Source of the DNA: Pseudomonadota bacterium
GTDB lineage: Bacteria; Pseudomonadota; Gammaproteobacteria; Burkholderiales; JABEVD01
Direction of reading: 5' to 3'
Length of the DNA stretch: 64,000 nucleotides
Assembly (NCBI GenBank): GCA_021835845.1
Contig: JAKBJU010000001.1
Span: 140,908 to 204,907, forward strand
Shown: one piece after another, positions 13,031-24,234 of the stretch
Layout of the letters: every line of letters starts with the position of its first letter
How positions within the stretch are numbered: position 1 is the stretch's first letter
The notes under the pieces: generated by a model
Database searches by the model: none
Seen by the model: the letters and a program-made list of their open reading frames with translations, nothing else
What the model was told of the DNA's origin: nothing
Position numbers and translations under genes: made by a program

Positions 13031-13166
13031 CCCCGCGGCAAGCCGTGGGGTATCTCAAAATAACGCGAGCTGATGATCCTATGAAAATCTGGTCGCTGCT
13101 TAACCCGTTGGACTCCATGAAATCCGTCCGACCTCATCCGCAAAGCTTACGCTGCAAGCGGCGGGG
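13031..13166. repeat. REP-like inverted pair in the DUF1614-sodC gap
   Basis: The 290-base gap between the DUF1614 start and sodC holds a near-perfect palindrome CCCCGCGGCAAGCCGTGGGG (13031-13050). About 100 bases further on is an inverted relative, GCAAGCGGCGGGG (13154-13166), whose reverse complement CCCCGCCGCTTGC matches the first block. Two REP-type palindromes facing each other resemble REPIN/BIME units mobilised by RAYT (Y1) transposases; no such transposase is in the window. Weak TTTTTA and TAGAAT elements 17 bases apart (13219-13247) may be the sodC promoter. Confidence 0.45.
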
Positions 13167-13279
13167 AATCAACCCTAAGAGATGAAATGAAATCCAAAAC
13201 TCCCTTCTTGGCGCAGCGTTTTTAGGCGCGCATCCCTGTGCTAGAATCAGGACAGACATTCAGCCGAGGAAGCCCTGCC

Positions 13280-13792
13280 ATGAAAAAACTCGCCTTCGCC
13301 CTCCTTTGCCTCGCCTTCAGTGCCGCGCATGCCGAAAGCGTCGCGATAACCATGCACCTCATCGATTCGTCAGGCACCGGCAAGGCAATCGGCACGATCC
13401 GGGCCGAGGACAGCCCCTACGGCCTGATGCTCAAACCGGATCTTTCCGGCCTCGCGACAGGAATGCACGGGTTCCATGTCCACCAGAACGGGGACTGCGG
13501 CGCAAAAATGAGTGAAGGCAAATCGGTGCCTGGACTCGCGGCAGGCGGGCATTTCGACCCCAGAAACACCGGGCATCACGAAGGCCCTTATGGCGACGGG
13601 CACCTCGGGGATCTTCCCGCACTCTTTGTAGACGCGCAAGGGAAAGCGACCCTACCCGTACTCGCCCCCCGCCTCAAGGTTTCCGATCTCAAGGGCAGGT
13701 CGCTCATGATCCACGCCGGCGGCGACAACTACTCCGACAACCCCGCTCTCGGCGGGGGCGGAGCGCGCATGGCTTGCGGCCTGGTTCCCTGA
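13280..13792 (+). CDS. sodC: Periplasmic Cu/Zn superoxide dismutase
   Basis: Converts superoxide to oxygen and peroxide in the periplasm. The start [18 protein letters not shown] is a Sec signal peptide, supported by GAGGAAG upstream; the ORF-track start is 14 codons too early. Metal ligands are visible: copper histidines in [11 protein letters not shown], zinc-loop histidines in [20 protein letters not shown], and the late histidine in [13 protein letters not shown]. The disulfide cysteines are in GDC and MACG. 170 residues. A MITE begins directly after its stop codon. Confidence 0.96.
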   Translation: MKKLAFALLCLAFSAAHAESVAITMHLIDSSGTGKAIGTIRAEDSPYGLMLKPDLSGLATGMHGFHVHQNGDCGAKMSEGKSVPGLAAGGHFDPRNTGHHEGPYGDGHLGDLPALFVDAQGKATLPVLAPRLKVSDLKGRSLMIHAGGDNYSDNPALGGGGARMACGLVP

Positions 13793-14067
13793 GGAACCAC
13801 TGATTTATTCCCGCGCAGATTGCGTTGCTGAGAAAATCGAGATGATCGCGCGAAGCGCGACGCAGATCGTAGCCGGGCCTACGACATCAAGGAGAGCGAC
13901 AAGGCGAGCGCTCGATTTTTACGCAACCCGATTGGGACGGGGCTTTGCGGGCGATCTTCTTTGTTACGCGGCTCGCGAATGGAATAACCATTCGACTTCG
14001 CCGCGCGCCTCGAATCTCATCTCGCAAAGTCGCCGTCGCGACCATGTGGGAATAAATCAGTGGTTCC
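13793..14067. mobile_element. MITE-like element, copy 1 (about 275 bp)
   Basis: Non-coding element bounded by a perfect 20-bp inverted repeat, GGAACCACTGATTTATTCCC (13793-13812) and its complement (14048-14067). Inside are short palindromes (CGCGCGAAGCGCG, GAATGG-CCATTC, GAGCGCTC). The core is clearly homologous to the inverted copy at 27501-27783. No transposase is encoded; the ORF crossing it in the track is spurious. It sits exactly between two convergent genes: the left end touches the sodC stop and the outer bases of the right end make the TAG stop of the reductase gene. No clean target duplication was found, but TGGTTCCCTGAGG (13782-13794) nearly repeats at 14061-14073. Confidence 0.8.
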
Positions 14068-15039
14068 CTAAGGCTGCGCCGGCACGAAAGGGTCGGCGTA
14101 GATGTCCCGCATTGATGCGCCGGCGAGAAAAGTCTGCTTCTTCGCCGCATTCACCATGGCAGGGTTCCCGCAAAGATAGATCCGCCAGCCTGAGAGCTTC
14201 GGGATATCCTTCAGCGCGACATCGAGCACGATTCCGCTCGAGAAACCGTCGGGAGCCTCCCCTTCCGAAACGCATGGCGTATAGGCGAAATTGGGATAAT
14301 CCCGCGCAAGCTGGCGCAATTCTTCGATCAGATAAAGCCCATCCATGGTCAGACTGCCGTGATAGAGCCGGATTGGCCCGGTGTGCCCGACAAGCAGCGC
14401 ATCCCTGACTATGCCGTAAAGCGGTGCAAGCCCCGACCCGGTTCCAATCAGGAGCAGCCCCTGGTCCGGATTTCCAGGCACGTAGAAACAATCCCCCAGC
14501 GCTTCCGAAATATCCACGGTATCTCCGGGATTCAGGCATTCGTGTATCCAGGTGCTGACGCGCCCGTCGGGAATCTTGCGCACATGCAGCTTGATGCACT
14601 CATCCAGGCTGGACACGCTGGCAAGCGAATAGCTTCTGGCTGTGGAATCGTCCCGGAAAAAATTGATGTATTGCCCGGCCCTGTATTCGAAAGGCCCGAC
14701 AGGATTGAGCTTGACGCACATGATTTCCGAATTCAGCGGCTCCAGCCCTGCCACGGTTGCGGGTATCCTTCCTTTGCCGGCCTCCGGGAAAGCCACATCG
14801 ATATCTTCGGCTGGAATGCATGAGCAGGAGAGAAAATAATTCAGCTCGATCAGGGTAGGCTTGAGTCCCTTCTGGGATTCTGGCGGCACCCGTCCTGAAA
14901 GTGCGCGCATCAGGCAGGTCTGGCAAACGCCTGCCTTGCATGAAGAAGGTACCGGCACACCATGGGCAGTGAGGCAATCGAGAACCGATTCATTCTCTTT
15001 GCAGTCGTAGGACGCATTATCGAAAGTGATCCTTGTCAT
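14068..15039 (-). CDS. 2Fe-2S ferredoxin/FAD/NAD(P) oxidoreductase, probable haemoglobin reductase
   Basis: 323-residue electron-transfer protein with an N-terminal plant-type ferredoxin domain (cluster cysteines C34, C39, C42 and C72), then an FAD-binding barrel with ARSYSLASV and a nucleotide domain with LIGTGSGLAPLYG. The architecture matches phenol hydroxylase/CDP-glucoseen reductase-type reductases. It follows the truncated haemoglobin by 15 bases, so I infer that it passes NAD(P)H electrons to the haem for NO dioxygenation or reduction; this is not shown by sequence alone. The last codon and stop (CCT TAG) run into the right end of the MITE, so the original C-terminus may have been slightly different. 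Confidence 0.85.
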   Translation of the reverse strand: MTRITFDNASYDCKENESVLDCLTAHGVPVPSSCKAGVCQTCLMRALSGRVPPESQKGLKPTLIELNYFLSCSCIPAEDIDVAFPEAGKGRIPATVAGLEPLNSEIMCVKLNPVGPFEYRAGQYINFFRDDSTARSYSLASVSSLDECIKLHVRKIPDGRVSTWIHECLNPGDTVDISEALGDCFYVPGNPDQGLLLIGTGSGLAPLYGIVRDALLVGHTGPIRLYHGSLTMDGLYLIEELRQLARDYPNFAYTPCVSEGEAPDGFSSGIVLDVALKDIPKLSGWRIYLCGNPAMVNAAKKQTFLAGASMRDIYADPFVPAQP

Positions 15040-15054
15040 GATGCACCGGGTTAG

Positions 15055-15423
15055 TTATTTGCCGAGAACGTCTTTGCGGGTGCTCTCTGCGATCGCCGCA
15101 GCCTGAGCGATGAGATCCGCCGGCACCTTGAGTTCGGTGAGGGTTGCACCGATATGGCCCATGATGGCATCAAAATGCGCATCGTTGAGACCGCGTGCGA
15201 CAAGATGCGCATGCCCGCGCCTCATGTCTTCACCCGTATAATTGTGCGGTCCGCCGAAGGCCATGGTGAGGAAAGCCTTCTGCTTGGCGGCCTGCTTGTC
15301 CATGTCGACGCCTTCGAAGAATTTGTTGACCGTATCGTCCGCCAGCACCTTGCGATAAAAGATGTCGACCGCAGCATTGACTGCGGCTTCGCCGCCGATT
15401 TTTTCGTAGAGACTGCCACTCAT
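15055..15423 (-). CDS. Group 1 truncated haemoglobin
   Basis: 122-residue 2/2 haemoglobin. I use the ATG at 15423 (MSGSLYEKIGGEAAVNAAVD), preceded by AAGGAAG; the ORF track adds 42 residues from the regulatory region. The early tyrosine in DIFYRKV, the glycine-rich FGGP turn, and the histidine in MRRGHAHLV that would serve as proximal haem ligand all fit the TrHbN group. Family members bind O2 and NO and can convert NO to nitrate. It is the first gene of a two-gene operon with its putative reductase, under an NsrR-like operator. Confidence 0.92.
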   Translation of the reverse strand: MSGSLYEKIGGEAAVNAAVDIFYRKVLADDTVNKFFEGVDMDKQAAKQKAFLTMAFGGPHNYTGEDMRRGHAHLVARGLNDAHFDAIMGHIGATLTELKVPADLIAQAAAIAESTRKDVLGK

Positions 15424-15509
15424 AGCGCTTCCTTTCGGTAGAATTGAAAATGCTCCCTTGTTATTTCCGGAATGCTTGATTAAGATCGGAGTCGAGGCAC
15501 CGTCACCTA

Positions 15510-15532
15510 AACATTCATTCGTAATACATGTT
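15510..15532. promoter_or_regulatory. NsrR-type operator between truncated haemoglobin and nsrR
   Basis: A 23-bp dyad made of AACATTCATTC, one spacer base, and TAATACATGTT. The two 11-bp arms agree at 8 of 11 positions and follow the NsrR consensus pattern (AAnATGCATTT with its inverse). It sits in the divergent gap, where it could control both the haemoglobin-reductase operon and nsrR itself. Confidence 0.7.
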
Positions 15533-15586
15533 ATTTTTCGCCAATCCATTTGTCAACATAAATCTGAATCCCTGGGAAAATAAATC

Positions 15587-16027
15587 GTGCGCCTGACCCT
15601 CTACTCGGACTACTCCCTGCGTGTTCTGCTGTATCTCAGCCACAAGGAAGGAGAAACCGTGACGATCACCGAGCTGGCCGATTTCTACAAGATATCCAGG
15701 AATCATCTGGTGAAGGTGGTGCACAACCTCGGAATCAACGGATTCATTGCCACATCGAGAGGAAAACATGGCGGAATCAGGCTGGCGCGCCCCGCCCATG
15801 AAATCACGGTCGGAGAAGTGGTCCGGTATACCGAACCCGATTTCGATTTGCTGGAATGCTTCAATCCCGAAACGGATCAGTGCGTGATCACCAACACCTG
15901 CAGCCTGAAATCCATGCTTTTCGAGGCGAGGAGCGCCTTCATCAAGGTGCTGGATCGCTATACTCTGGCAGAAGCGGCAGCCAAGGCGCCTTCAGAATTC
16001 CGCTCCATCCCGATTCTTCAGGGCTAG
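15587..16027 (+). CDS. nsrR: Rrf2-family nitric-oxide-sensing repressor NsrR
   Basis: 146-residue winged-helix regulator starting with GTG. It resembles E. coli NsrR along its length: MRLTLYSDYSLRVLLYL, ISRNHLVKVVHNLGINGFI, RGKHGGIRLARPA, and the Fe-S cysteines in ECFNPETDQCVITNTC (three cysteines, the expected number). NsrR holds an Fe-S cluster that NO destroys, relieving repression. The upstream operator and adjacent haemoglobin genes fit this. The 3' end overlaps the convergent ROK kinase gene by 36 bases. Confidence 0.9.
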   Translation: MRLTLYSDYSLRVLLYLSHKEGETVTITELADFYKISRNHLVKVVHNLGINGFIATSRGKHGGIRLARPAHEITVGEVVRYTEPDFDLLECFNPETDQCVITNTCSLKSMLFEARSAFIKVLDRYTLAEAAAKAPSEFRSIPILQG

Positions 16028-16921
16028 CCTCGCGGCCCCCAGCATGCCGGCCCTGTCCCGGGCTTTCGATACCCTGACCTGCGTTTTCCCGCGCAATACC
16101 GGAACCAGGTCCGCCTCCAGGCTTTCCCGGAAGGATTTTTCCATCAAGTTCCAGGATGCGCTCAGCCCCCCTCCGATCACCACATGGGAAATGTCCAGGA
16201 CTTTCTGAATATGGGAAAGCGCACGACCCAGCATTTCCCCGGCCAGATCGAAAGCGCGCAGGGATTCGGGGTCGCCGCCCCCGGCAAGATGAGCGATCTC
16301 CTTCGCCGAAAGATGCGCCCCGGCCAGTTCGAGGTAGGTCTTGACGACGCCGGAAGCCGAAGCATACTGTTCGAGGCAGCCGCAATTGCCGCAGCCGCAA
16401 GCCCTGCCTCCGGGCGCCACGATGATATGCCCGACTTCCATGGCAACGCCGTTCTCCCCGGGATAGGGATTGCCATTCAGCACCAGCCCTCCCCCGACGC
16501 CGGTCCCCAGCCCCATGTAAATCAGGCTGGAAGATTCGCCCAGGGCATGCTCGCCGCAGGCTGCGGCGAGCGCATCGTTCTCGACGACGACGGGAATGCC
16601 GAATCGGCTTGCAAGCGGGGTCGCGATGTCGACATCCCTGAGATTCGGCAAATTGGGAGAGCTCTTGATGCGCATCGTTTCAGGATCGATGAAACCCGGG
16701 AAGCCGATCCCCGCCGCCGCGATGTCCGGAAAACGCTCCAGCGCGCCTGCTATCGCCGCGGATATCGTCGCGACGATGGCTGATTGCGCCTCGACGGAAG
16801 ATTTCGTGTTGCACAGCAGGGAAAAATCCGCTTCGAAACGCTTTTCATCGAGCAAGTCCGCGCCGGAAAAAACGCCTACCCTGAAATTCGTCCCCCCCAC
16901 ATCGATGCCGATCAGGTTCAT
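15992..16921 (-). CDS. ROK-family sugar kinase (glucokinase-like)
   Basis: 309 residues from the ATG at 16921 (MNLIGIDVGGTNFRVGVF). The phosphate loop DVGGTNFR, the glycine-rich LGTGVGGGLVLNG and the ROK zinc motif with CGCGNCGCLEQYASASG are present. ROK kinases phosphorylate glucose or related hexoses with ATP. It overlaps the upstream GH57 gene by four bases (ATGA), so it is coupled to glucan remodelling; the likely job is to trap glucose freed from glycogen as glucose-6-phosphate. The exact substrate is inferred. The ORF-track start 97 codons earlier lies inside the GH57 gene. Confidence 0.88.
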   Translation of the reverse strand: MNLIGIDVGGTNFRVGVFSGADLLDEKRFEADFSLLCNTKSSVEAQSAIVATISAAIAGALERFPDIAAAGIGFPGFIDPETMRIKSSPNLPNLRDVDIATPLASRFGIPVVVENDALAAACGEHALGESSSLIYMGLGTGVGGGLVLNGNPYPGENGVAMEVGHIIVAPGGRACGCGNCGCLEQYASASGVVKTYLELAGAHLSAKEIAHLAGGGDPESLRAFDLAGEMLGRALSHIQKVLDISHVVIGGGLSASWNLMEKSFRESLEADLVPVLRGKTQVRVSKARDRAGMLGAARLALKNRDGAEF

Positions 16922-18930
16922 GCCCGATCGACTCCGAAAACGATGGAAACCGGTCCCTTCAGCTCTTGCGGGCGACAGCTCAAGGAAATCGTTACTGCCT
17001 GCATGATCTTCTCGAATCCCGCCTCGGACTGCGAAACGCTGAAATGCGGCCTGGCATAGCACCTCATTCCCTGATTCAGATGGATGGATACCTTGCCGCC
17101 CAACACACTGTCCTCGAGCACAAGAGATTTGAGATCCTGCACCGTCAGTTCCTGGCCGAATCCTCCCATGATGTCTTCCCCTATCCTGAATCTTCCGGCA
17201 GGGCCGTCGCAACTCGGCATGGCGAGATTGAGCTCGGCGCAGAACATGCCCTGCCCCATCCCCTCGAATTCGTATTCGACGACGAGCCGGTTTTCATCGA
17301 GGCGGATTTTCTTCCCGACTTTCCCCTCCCCGGCTTGCGCCTCGAATGAGAGGCCAAACCGGGAACGATCCGGAACCGGATCGTAGCATAGCTTCTCGAC
17401 GCCGGACTCTGCGATCCATCTTTCCATGAAGATCGCCTTGCGTCCTTCGTCAGCCTTCAAATCTTCCGGAAGTATCCTGTCCTTGAAGCTCACCCGCTCG
17501 TGCGGATTGGCTATCCCGTCCCCTGTATGAGGATCGCTTTCATTGAAATGGATTTTCCTGTGGTAGTGCTCGGAAGGGGCCGAGAGCGTATCGGCGAAAT
17601 TGTGCTCCAGCCGGTAGGCATCCCATTCGCAAACCGAAGCGCTACCGTCGAGCCTGACTGCGATCTGCAACGTGCCGTTCTGGATGAAAACCTCTTCGAA
17701 ACCGTCAAGATCCAGATCGCAGACCTGTTTTTCGCCCCTTGCCGAAACAGAATCGAGCAGATGCTCCAGCTTCACGATCGCGCTGTAGATCGCGCGCCGC
17801 AAATGGGGCAGGTAAAGTCCGCCGAAGAGGCCGTGCCAGTATGCATCGTTTGCCTGCGCCTCATGGAGGGCTTTCCGCATTTCGTCGGTTCTGGATTTCT
17901 TGGGAAGGGCATCGAGGCGAGCCGACAGGGAAAGCATGCGTTTGTGCATCCAGTTCGATTCCGGATAGCGGCTGAAAAAATTCTTCCAGATCCCGCCGCG
18001 CAAGAAGGCCTTGTTCTGCTCGAATTTCCCGGCATTCTTGGATTCCTGCACCAGATCCGCATAATGGTGCGCTGCGGGAACGGTCAGCGTCCATTCGTTC
18101 ATTTCGATGTAGGAAGTGGTCGGGAGGTAGACCACCCCGCGCGTTCTCGCCGTTTGCCTGTAATCCGAATAGCGCATCGTCCTGATGATGGGAGAGGCCA
18201 GCACGCCTTCCACGAAATCCCTGAGCCAGCCCTTTTCGTAGACCCAGGCGTAGGTCTCCGGCCAGATGCCGAATTTCTCGATGTCGTCGAAATAGATCGC
18301 TGCAGGATTCCCCGCCTCCTTCGCCAGCCCCTCCAGGTAGGCGACCACCTCCTGCGCAGGAGAAAAAGGCAGCCTGTAGCGCAGCGCTTCCGAAATCGGA
18401 AACAGATCGACCTGCCTGCCGTCCTCTTCCGTGGTGAAGAATCCGTCGAGCTCCGCAGCCGTTTTCCCGCTGCACAGAAAATGGTAGTCGTCGACCGTGG
18501 TATAGGCGATGCCCGAATCGGCAAGCGCAGGCACGACTGTCGCTTCCCAAACCCTTTCGGTCAGCCAGGCGCCTTCGGGCTTTTTGCCCAGCGCTTCTTC
18601 CAGCCTGCCGGAAAGCCTTTCGATCTGCGCGACCCTGTCGCGATGGGGGATCACGGCAAGCACGGGTTCGGTATACCCTCCCCCGAAAATTTCGGCCTGC
18701 CCCCTCTCCACCATTTCACGAAGGAGCTTCATGTCCTCAGGGTAGCGCTGCATCAGGTCGTCGAACAGCCATCCGCTGAAGTGGATCGAAAACCTGAATT
18801 CCGGATAGCCGTGCATGACCCTCAGAAACGGACCATAGCAGCGCGCCTGGGCATCGTCGATGACATGGCGAAAATTCCCGACGGGCTGGTGAGCATGAAC
18901 ACCGAGAAGCAGGGCAACGGATTTGGGCAT
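16918..18930 (-). CDS. GH57 4-alpha-glucanotransferase (DUF1925/DUF1926 type)
   Basis: 670-residue glycoside hydrolase of family 57, similar in layout to Thermococcus litoralis 4-alpha-glucanotransferase. The conserved blocks are VHAHQPVGN (residues 11-19), FGGGYTEP (82-89), WLTERVWE with the likely nucleophile E125, and YFDDIEKFG with the likely acid/base Asp at 215-216, followed by the beta-sandwich C-terminal domains. It transfers alpha-1,4-glucan segments and could also release glucose. No signal peptide, so cytoplasmic. It lies between a second GH57 gene and the ROK kinase. Confidence 0.9.
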   Translation of the reverse strand: MPKSVALLLGVHAHQPVGNFRHVIDDAQARCYGPFLRVMHGYPEFRFSIHFSGWLFDDLMQRYPEDMKLLREMVERGQAEIFGGGYTEPVLAVIPHRDRVAQIERLSGRLEEALGKKPEGAWLTERVWEATVVPALADSGIAYTTVDDYHFLCSGKTAAELDGFFTTEEDGRQVDLFPISEALRYRLPFSPAQEVVAYLEGLAKEAGNPAAIYFDDIEKFGIWPETYAWVYEKGWLRDFVEGVLASPIIRTMRYSDYRQTARTRGVVYLPTTSYIEMNEWTLTVPAAHHYADLVQESKNAGKFEQNKAFLRGGIWKNFFSRYPESNWMHKRMLSLSARLDALPKKSRTDEMRKALHEAQANDAYWHGLFGGLYLPHLRRAIYSAIVKLEHLLDSVSARGEKQVCDLDLDGFEEVFIQNGTLQIAVRLDGSASVCEWDAYRLEHNFADTLSAPSEHYHRKIHFNESDPHTGDGIANPHERVSFKDRILPEDLKADEGRKAIFMERWIAESGVEKLCYDPVPDRSRFGLSFEAQAGEGKVGKKIRLDENRLVVEYEFEGMGQGMFCAELNLAMPSCDGPAGRFRIGEDIMGGFGQELTVQDLKSLVLEDSVLGGKVSIHLNQGMRCYARPHFSVSQSEAGFEKIMQAVTISLSCRPQELKGPVSIVFGVDRA

Positions 18931-18955
18931 TTTTCGTTTTCTTGTTATGAAAAAA

Positions 18956-20644
18956 TCAGGCAGAGCGGCGCATCGCCCCTCCGAGGGCGGGGTCTCCCTG
19001 GCCGACGCTGATCACGCGGTCCAGCGCATGCGGCACGGGGAGCTTCAGCAACCGGTAAAGATTGGCGAGGTTCAGGCGGTAGAGCGCATCGAAGGAAGCC
19101 ACGCTGATGGCCGAGTTGTAGTCTCCGAACCACCAGAACCAGTCCGATCCCTCGCAATCGGAAAGCTGCTTCTCGGCCAGCACCTTCTCCTCTTCAGTGA
19201 GGCGTCCGCTTGCCATGACATGGTCGTAGCTCTTCTTGGCCTCGCACAGCAGATCCCACCCGCGGTTCTTGTCTTCCGACCCGATCCAGGTGCTGAAAGT
19301 TCCGTAGACCCAGCTTCCCGCCACGACTCCCGGAAGATTTCCCTCCGGATATTCTGGGGCGCGGGCGGCGCATTCGGCGAAAGTGCTCATGCGGATGTCG
19401 GGATGATTGGCGAGCGCATCGTATAGGTCGGAGAGGAAATAATAGCCGTTGTAGGGATAGGATTCCCAAGCATTCTCCCCGTCCAGAACGACGCTCACCA
19501 CAGGATTCGCATCCTGGGGACTCTGATGCAATATCTCCTCGAGGTAGTGAACGAAATCGTTCGCCGCATCCCTTCCATTCCACTTGGAATATTCGAACCC
19601 TATCCTGTCGGAAAGGTAATCGTCCCTGAAAAAGCAGACGATTTCCCCGATCCGGTAGGGACGGTAAAGATAATCCATCCTGCCAGGAAGCTCCCCGACC
19701 TTCTTCAGGCTGTTGGCCAGAACGGCTTGTCCCGTCGCGGCCCACCCGAACCCGCTTTCCGCAAGCATCCTGAGCGCACCGTCGGACACGCTTCCCTCCG
19801 AAGGCCATACGCCCTGCGGAGCCTGACCGAAAAGAGCCCGGTGGCTCTCGATTGCACGGGCGACATGATATTGCGCTCGCGTCCTTCCCCCCGGGTAGTC
19901 CCCGCATTTCGGCAGAGGGGCATCGGGCATGGCCTCCCTGGCCGACCCGAAATCCAGCAGCAGCGGCAGGATGGGATGGCAATAAGGCGTGGTGGAAAGC
20001 TCGATCCTTCCCGCCTCGGCAAGCGCCCTGTACCGCGGGATGATTCCCCCGACCAGCTCTCCCATCAGGTCGAAGAGGGCTTTCCTGTCTGCGAAGGTGA
20101 AGCGGGTGCCCTTGGCCATCAGGCGCGCGACCGTCTCGTGAGTTCTTCTCACGCTCTCTCCGGTCCAGGCGAGGTGATACCAGACCAGCAGGTCCTCCAT
20201 GTATTGCGCGGATAGATAATCCAGCCCCCCGTCCTCCCGGGTCTCCATGAACTGGAAGACATCGAAAAGATTGCTGTAGGCGGGATAGGGCCTGATCATC
20301 TTGAGGTGGTTGCTCCTGAAGCAGCTGTCCAGAATGTGCTTCCGCTCATCGTCGCTCAGACTGCCCATGTCCTCCTTGACGAGCAGCCTCAGGAGGGGAT
20401 CCCGGATTTTCCCCGAAGAAAACTGCTCCTCGTAATCCTGGATCTGCTCGAGCAGGATCGGGACGAAATTGAAAACGGCCCTGGCGCCTTCGCAGCTCTC
20501 CAGGTGGAAGGCCATGTCCGTGTAATCCTTGATCGCATGCAGATAGGTCCAGGGCAGCACATAATCGCCGCCGAGGTAGTTCCGGTAGTCTGGCTGATGC
20601 ATGTGCCAGCACAACACGAGGTCGAGCTTGCGCGACATGCTCAT
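18956..20644 (-). CDS. GH57 family glycoside hydrolase (alpha-amylase-like)
   Basis: 562 residues starting [26 protein letters not shown]; the ATG overlaps the glgC stop as ATGA (a second ATG two codons on is possible). GH57 features are the HMHQPDYR block near the start, a WPSEGSVS block and [13 protein letters not shown] carrying a probable catalytic acid. No signal peptide, so it acts in the cytoplasm, presumably on glycogen or maltodextrins as a hydrolase, debranching or disproportionating enzyme; sequence alone does not decide. The 1012-residue ORF in the track is this gene plus an out-of-frame pass through glgC. Confidence 0.85.
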   Translation of the reverse strand: MSMSRKLDLVLCWHMHQPDYRNYLGGDYVLPWTYLHAIKDYTDMAFHLESCEGARAVFNFVPILLEQIQDYEEQFSSGKIRDPLLRLLVKEDMGSLSDDERKHILDSCFRSNHLKMIRPYPAYSNLFDVFQFMETREDGGLDYLSAQYMEDLLVWYHLAWTGESVRRTHETVARLMAKGTRFTFADRKALFDLMGELVGGIIPRYRALAEAGRIELSTTPYCHPILPLLLDFGSAREAMPDAPLPKCGDYPGGRTRAQYHVARAIESHRALFGQAPQGVWPSEGSVSDGALRMLAESGFGWAATGQAVLANSLKKVGELPGRMDYLYRPYRIGEIVCFFRDDYLSDRIGFEYSKWNGRDAANDFVHYLEEILHQSPQDANPVVSVVLDGENAWESYPYNGYYFLSDLYDALANHPDIRMSTFAECAARAPEYPEGNLPGVVAGSWVYGTFSTWIGSEDKNRGWDLLCEAKKSYDHVMASGRLTEEEKVLAEKQLSDCEGSDWFWWFGDYNSAISVASFDALYRLNLANLYRLLKLPVPHALDRVISVGQGDPALGGAMRRSA

Positions 20645-21921
20645 CGACTCTGATGGATGCGCTGCCCGAGCATGTTCGGGGTGATCAGCGTCACGCCACG
20701 CTCGGTGACGTGAAACCGCTTCGCATCCTCGATGGGGTCGAATCCCACCTCGAGTCCGTCCGGGATGACGCAACGCTTGTCGATCACGACCTTGTTCAGC
20801 CTGACATAGCGCCCGATCTCGACGGACGGCAGAATCACGGAATCGCTGATTTCGCTGTAGCTGTTGACCCTGACGTCGGAAAAGAGCAGGGAGCGGTGGA
20901 TCGTCGCGCCGCTGATGATGCACCCTCCGGACACCATGGAGTCGATGGCGATTCCGCGCCGCTCCTCGTCGTCGAAAACGAACTTGGCGGGGGGAAGCTG
21001 CTCCTGATGCGTCCAGATCGGCCATGTTTTGTCGTAAAGATTGAGATCGGGCAGAACCTTGGTGAGCTCCATGTTGGCTTCCCAGTAGGCATCCACCGTC
21101 CCCACGTCGCGCCAGTAGGCGAGATTCCCCCCCATCCCGACGCAACTGTCCTCGAAGCGATGGGCAAATACGCGATAGCGCTTGACGAGATAGGGAATGA
21201 TGTCGTGGCCGAAATCGTGCGTCGATTCCGGGTCGTCCGCATCGCGCGACAGCTGCTCGTACAGGAAGCGCGTATTGAACACGTAAATGCCCATGCTCAC
21301 CAGCGACTTGTCCGGCTTGCCCGGAATGTGGGGGGGGTTGGCCGGCTTCTCCACGAAATCCAGGATCCGGTCGCTCTCGTCCACCGCCATCACGCCGAAG
21401 GCGGAAGCCTCCGATACCGGCACATCGAAGCAGCCGACCGTCATGTCCGCCTTCGAGGTCACATGGAAAGCCAGCATCTTGCCGTAGTCCATCTTGTAGA
21501 TATGGTCCCCTGCCAGGATCACCACGAATTCCGGATCGTAGGAGCGCAGGATGTCGATGTTCTGGAATACCGCATCGGCCGTTCCCTTGTACCATTCCTC
21601 CTGGATGCGCTGCTGCGCAGGAAGCAGTTCGACGAACTCGTTGAACTCCCCACGCAGAAAACCCCATCCGCGCTGGATATGCTGGATCAGGCTGTGCGCC
21701 TTGTATTGCGTCACGATGCCGATGCGGCGGATGCCGGAATTGATGCAGTTGGAAAGCGGGAAGTCGATGATCCTGAATTTTCCGCCGAAGGGAACGCCGG
21801 GCTTGGCGCGCCAGTCGGTCAGATGCTTCAGCCGGGAGCCGCGCCCCCCCGCAAGAATCAATGCAACCGTGTTCTTGGTCAGTACGCTGATAAAACGCGG
21901 GGAAGTCACTTCCTGCTGCAT
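20641..21921 (-). CDS. glgC: Glucose-1-phosphate adenylyltransferase
   Basis: Makes ADP-glucose from glucose-1-phosphate and ATP, the committed step of bacterial glycogen synthesis. 426 residues from [38 protein letters not shown] precedes the ATG. The [30 protein letters not shown] block carries the nucleotide loop and the activator-site region, and the C-terminal left-handed beta-helix repeats begin around [19 protein letters not shown]. First gene of the minus-strand arm of the glycogen locus, divergent from glgB. Confidence 0.97.
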   Translation of the reverse strand: MQQEVTSPRFISVLTKNTVALILAGGRGSRLKHLTDWRAKPGVPFGGKFRIIDFPLSNCINSGIRRIGIVTQYKAHSLIQHIQRGWGFLRGEFNEFVELLPAQQRIQEEWYKGTADAVFQNIDILRSYDPEFVVILAGDHIYKMDYGKMLAFHVTSKADMTVGCFDVPVSEASAFGVMAVDESDRILDFVEKPANPPHIPGKPDKSLVSMGIYVFNTRFLYEQLSRDADDPESTHDFGHDIIPYLVKRYRVFAHRFEDSCVGMGGNLAYWRDVGTVDAYWEANMELTKVLPDLNLYDKTWPIWTHQEQLPPAKFVFDDEERRGIAIDSMVSGGCIISGATIHRSLLFSDVRVNSYSEISDSVILPSVEIGRYVRLNKVVIDKRCVIPDGLEVGFDPIEDAKRFHVTERGVTLITPNMLGQRIHQSR

Positions 21922-21943
21922 TCTCGATCCCCTGTATTCGAAG

Positions 21944-21973
21944 TTGGGTGTGGCATTGCAAGTCAAGTATAAT
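21944..21973 (+). promoter_or_regulatory. Probable glgB promoter in the glgC-glgB divergent gap
   Basis: TTGGGT (21944-21949) and TATAAT (21968-21973) are 18 bases apart and point to glgB. On the opposite strand TTGATA and TTATAC elements overlap the same sequence and could drive glgC, so the two arms may share regulation. A run of nine A follows at about 22012-22020. Confidence 0.45.
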
Positions 21974-22055
21974 AAGCTTCAGGTAAAGTATCAAACACTG
22001 CGCATCGCCATAAAAAAAAATTCATCGAGGCGCGCCACAACCACGGAAAACTGCC

Positions 22056-24224
<2,169 letters not shown>

Positions 24225-24234
24225 GAGATCGATC

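Noticed and set aside
13842-14408. ORF crossing MITE copy 1 into the reductase gene
   Set aside because: The translation is arginine-rich and spans an element boundary; it is not a gene of the MITE.
18956-21994. A 1012-codon minus-strand ORF spanning the GH57 gene and all of glgC
   Set aside because: Its first 450 or so residues are an arginine/glycine-rich out-of-frame translation of glgC; the real GH57 start overlaps the glgC stop as ATGA.
22011-22020. A-run before glgB as a phase-variation tract
   Set aside because: It lies in the untranslated leader, outside the promoter elements and outside the coding region; no evidence of length variation can be seen from one sequence.
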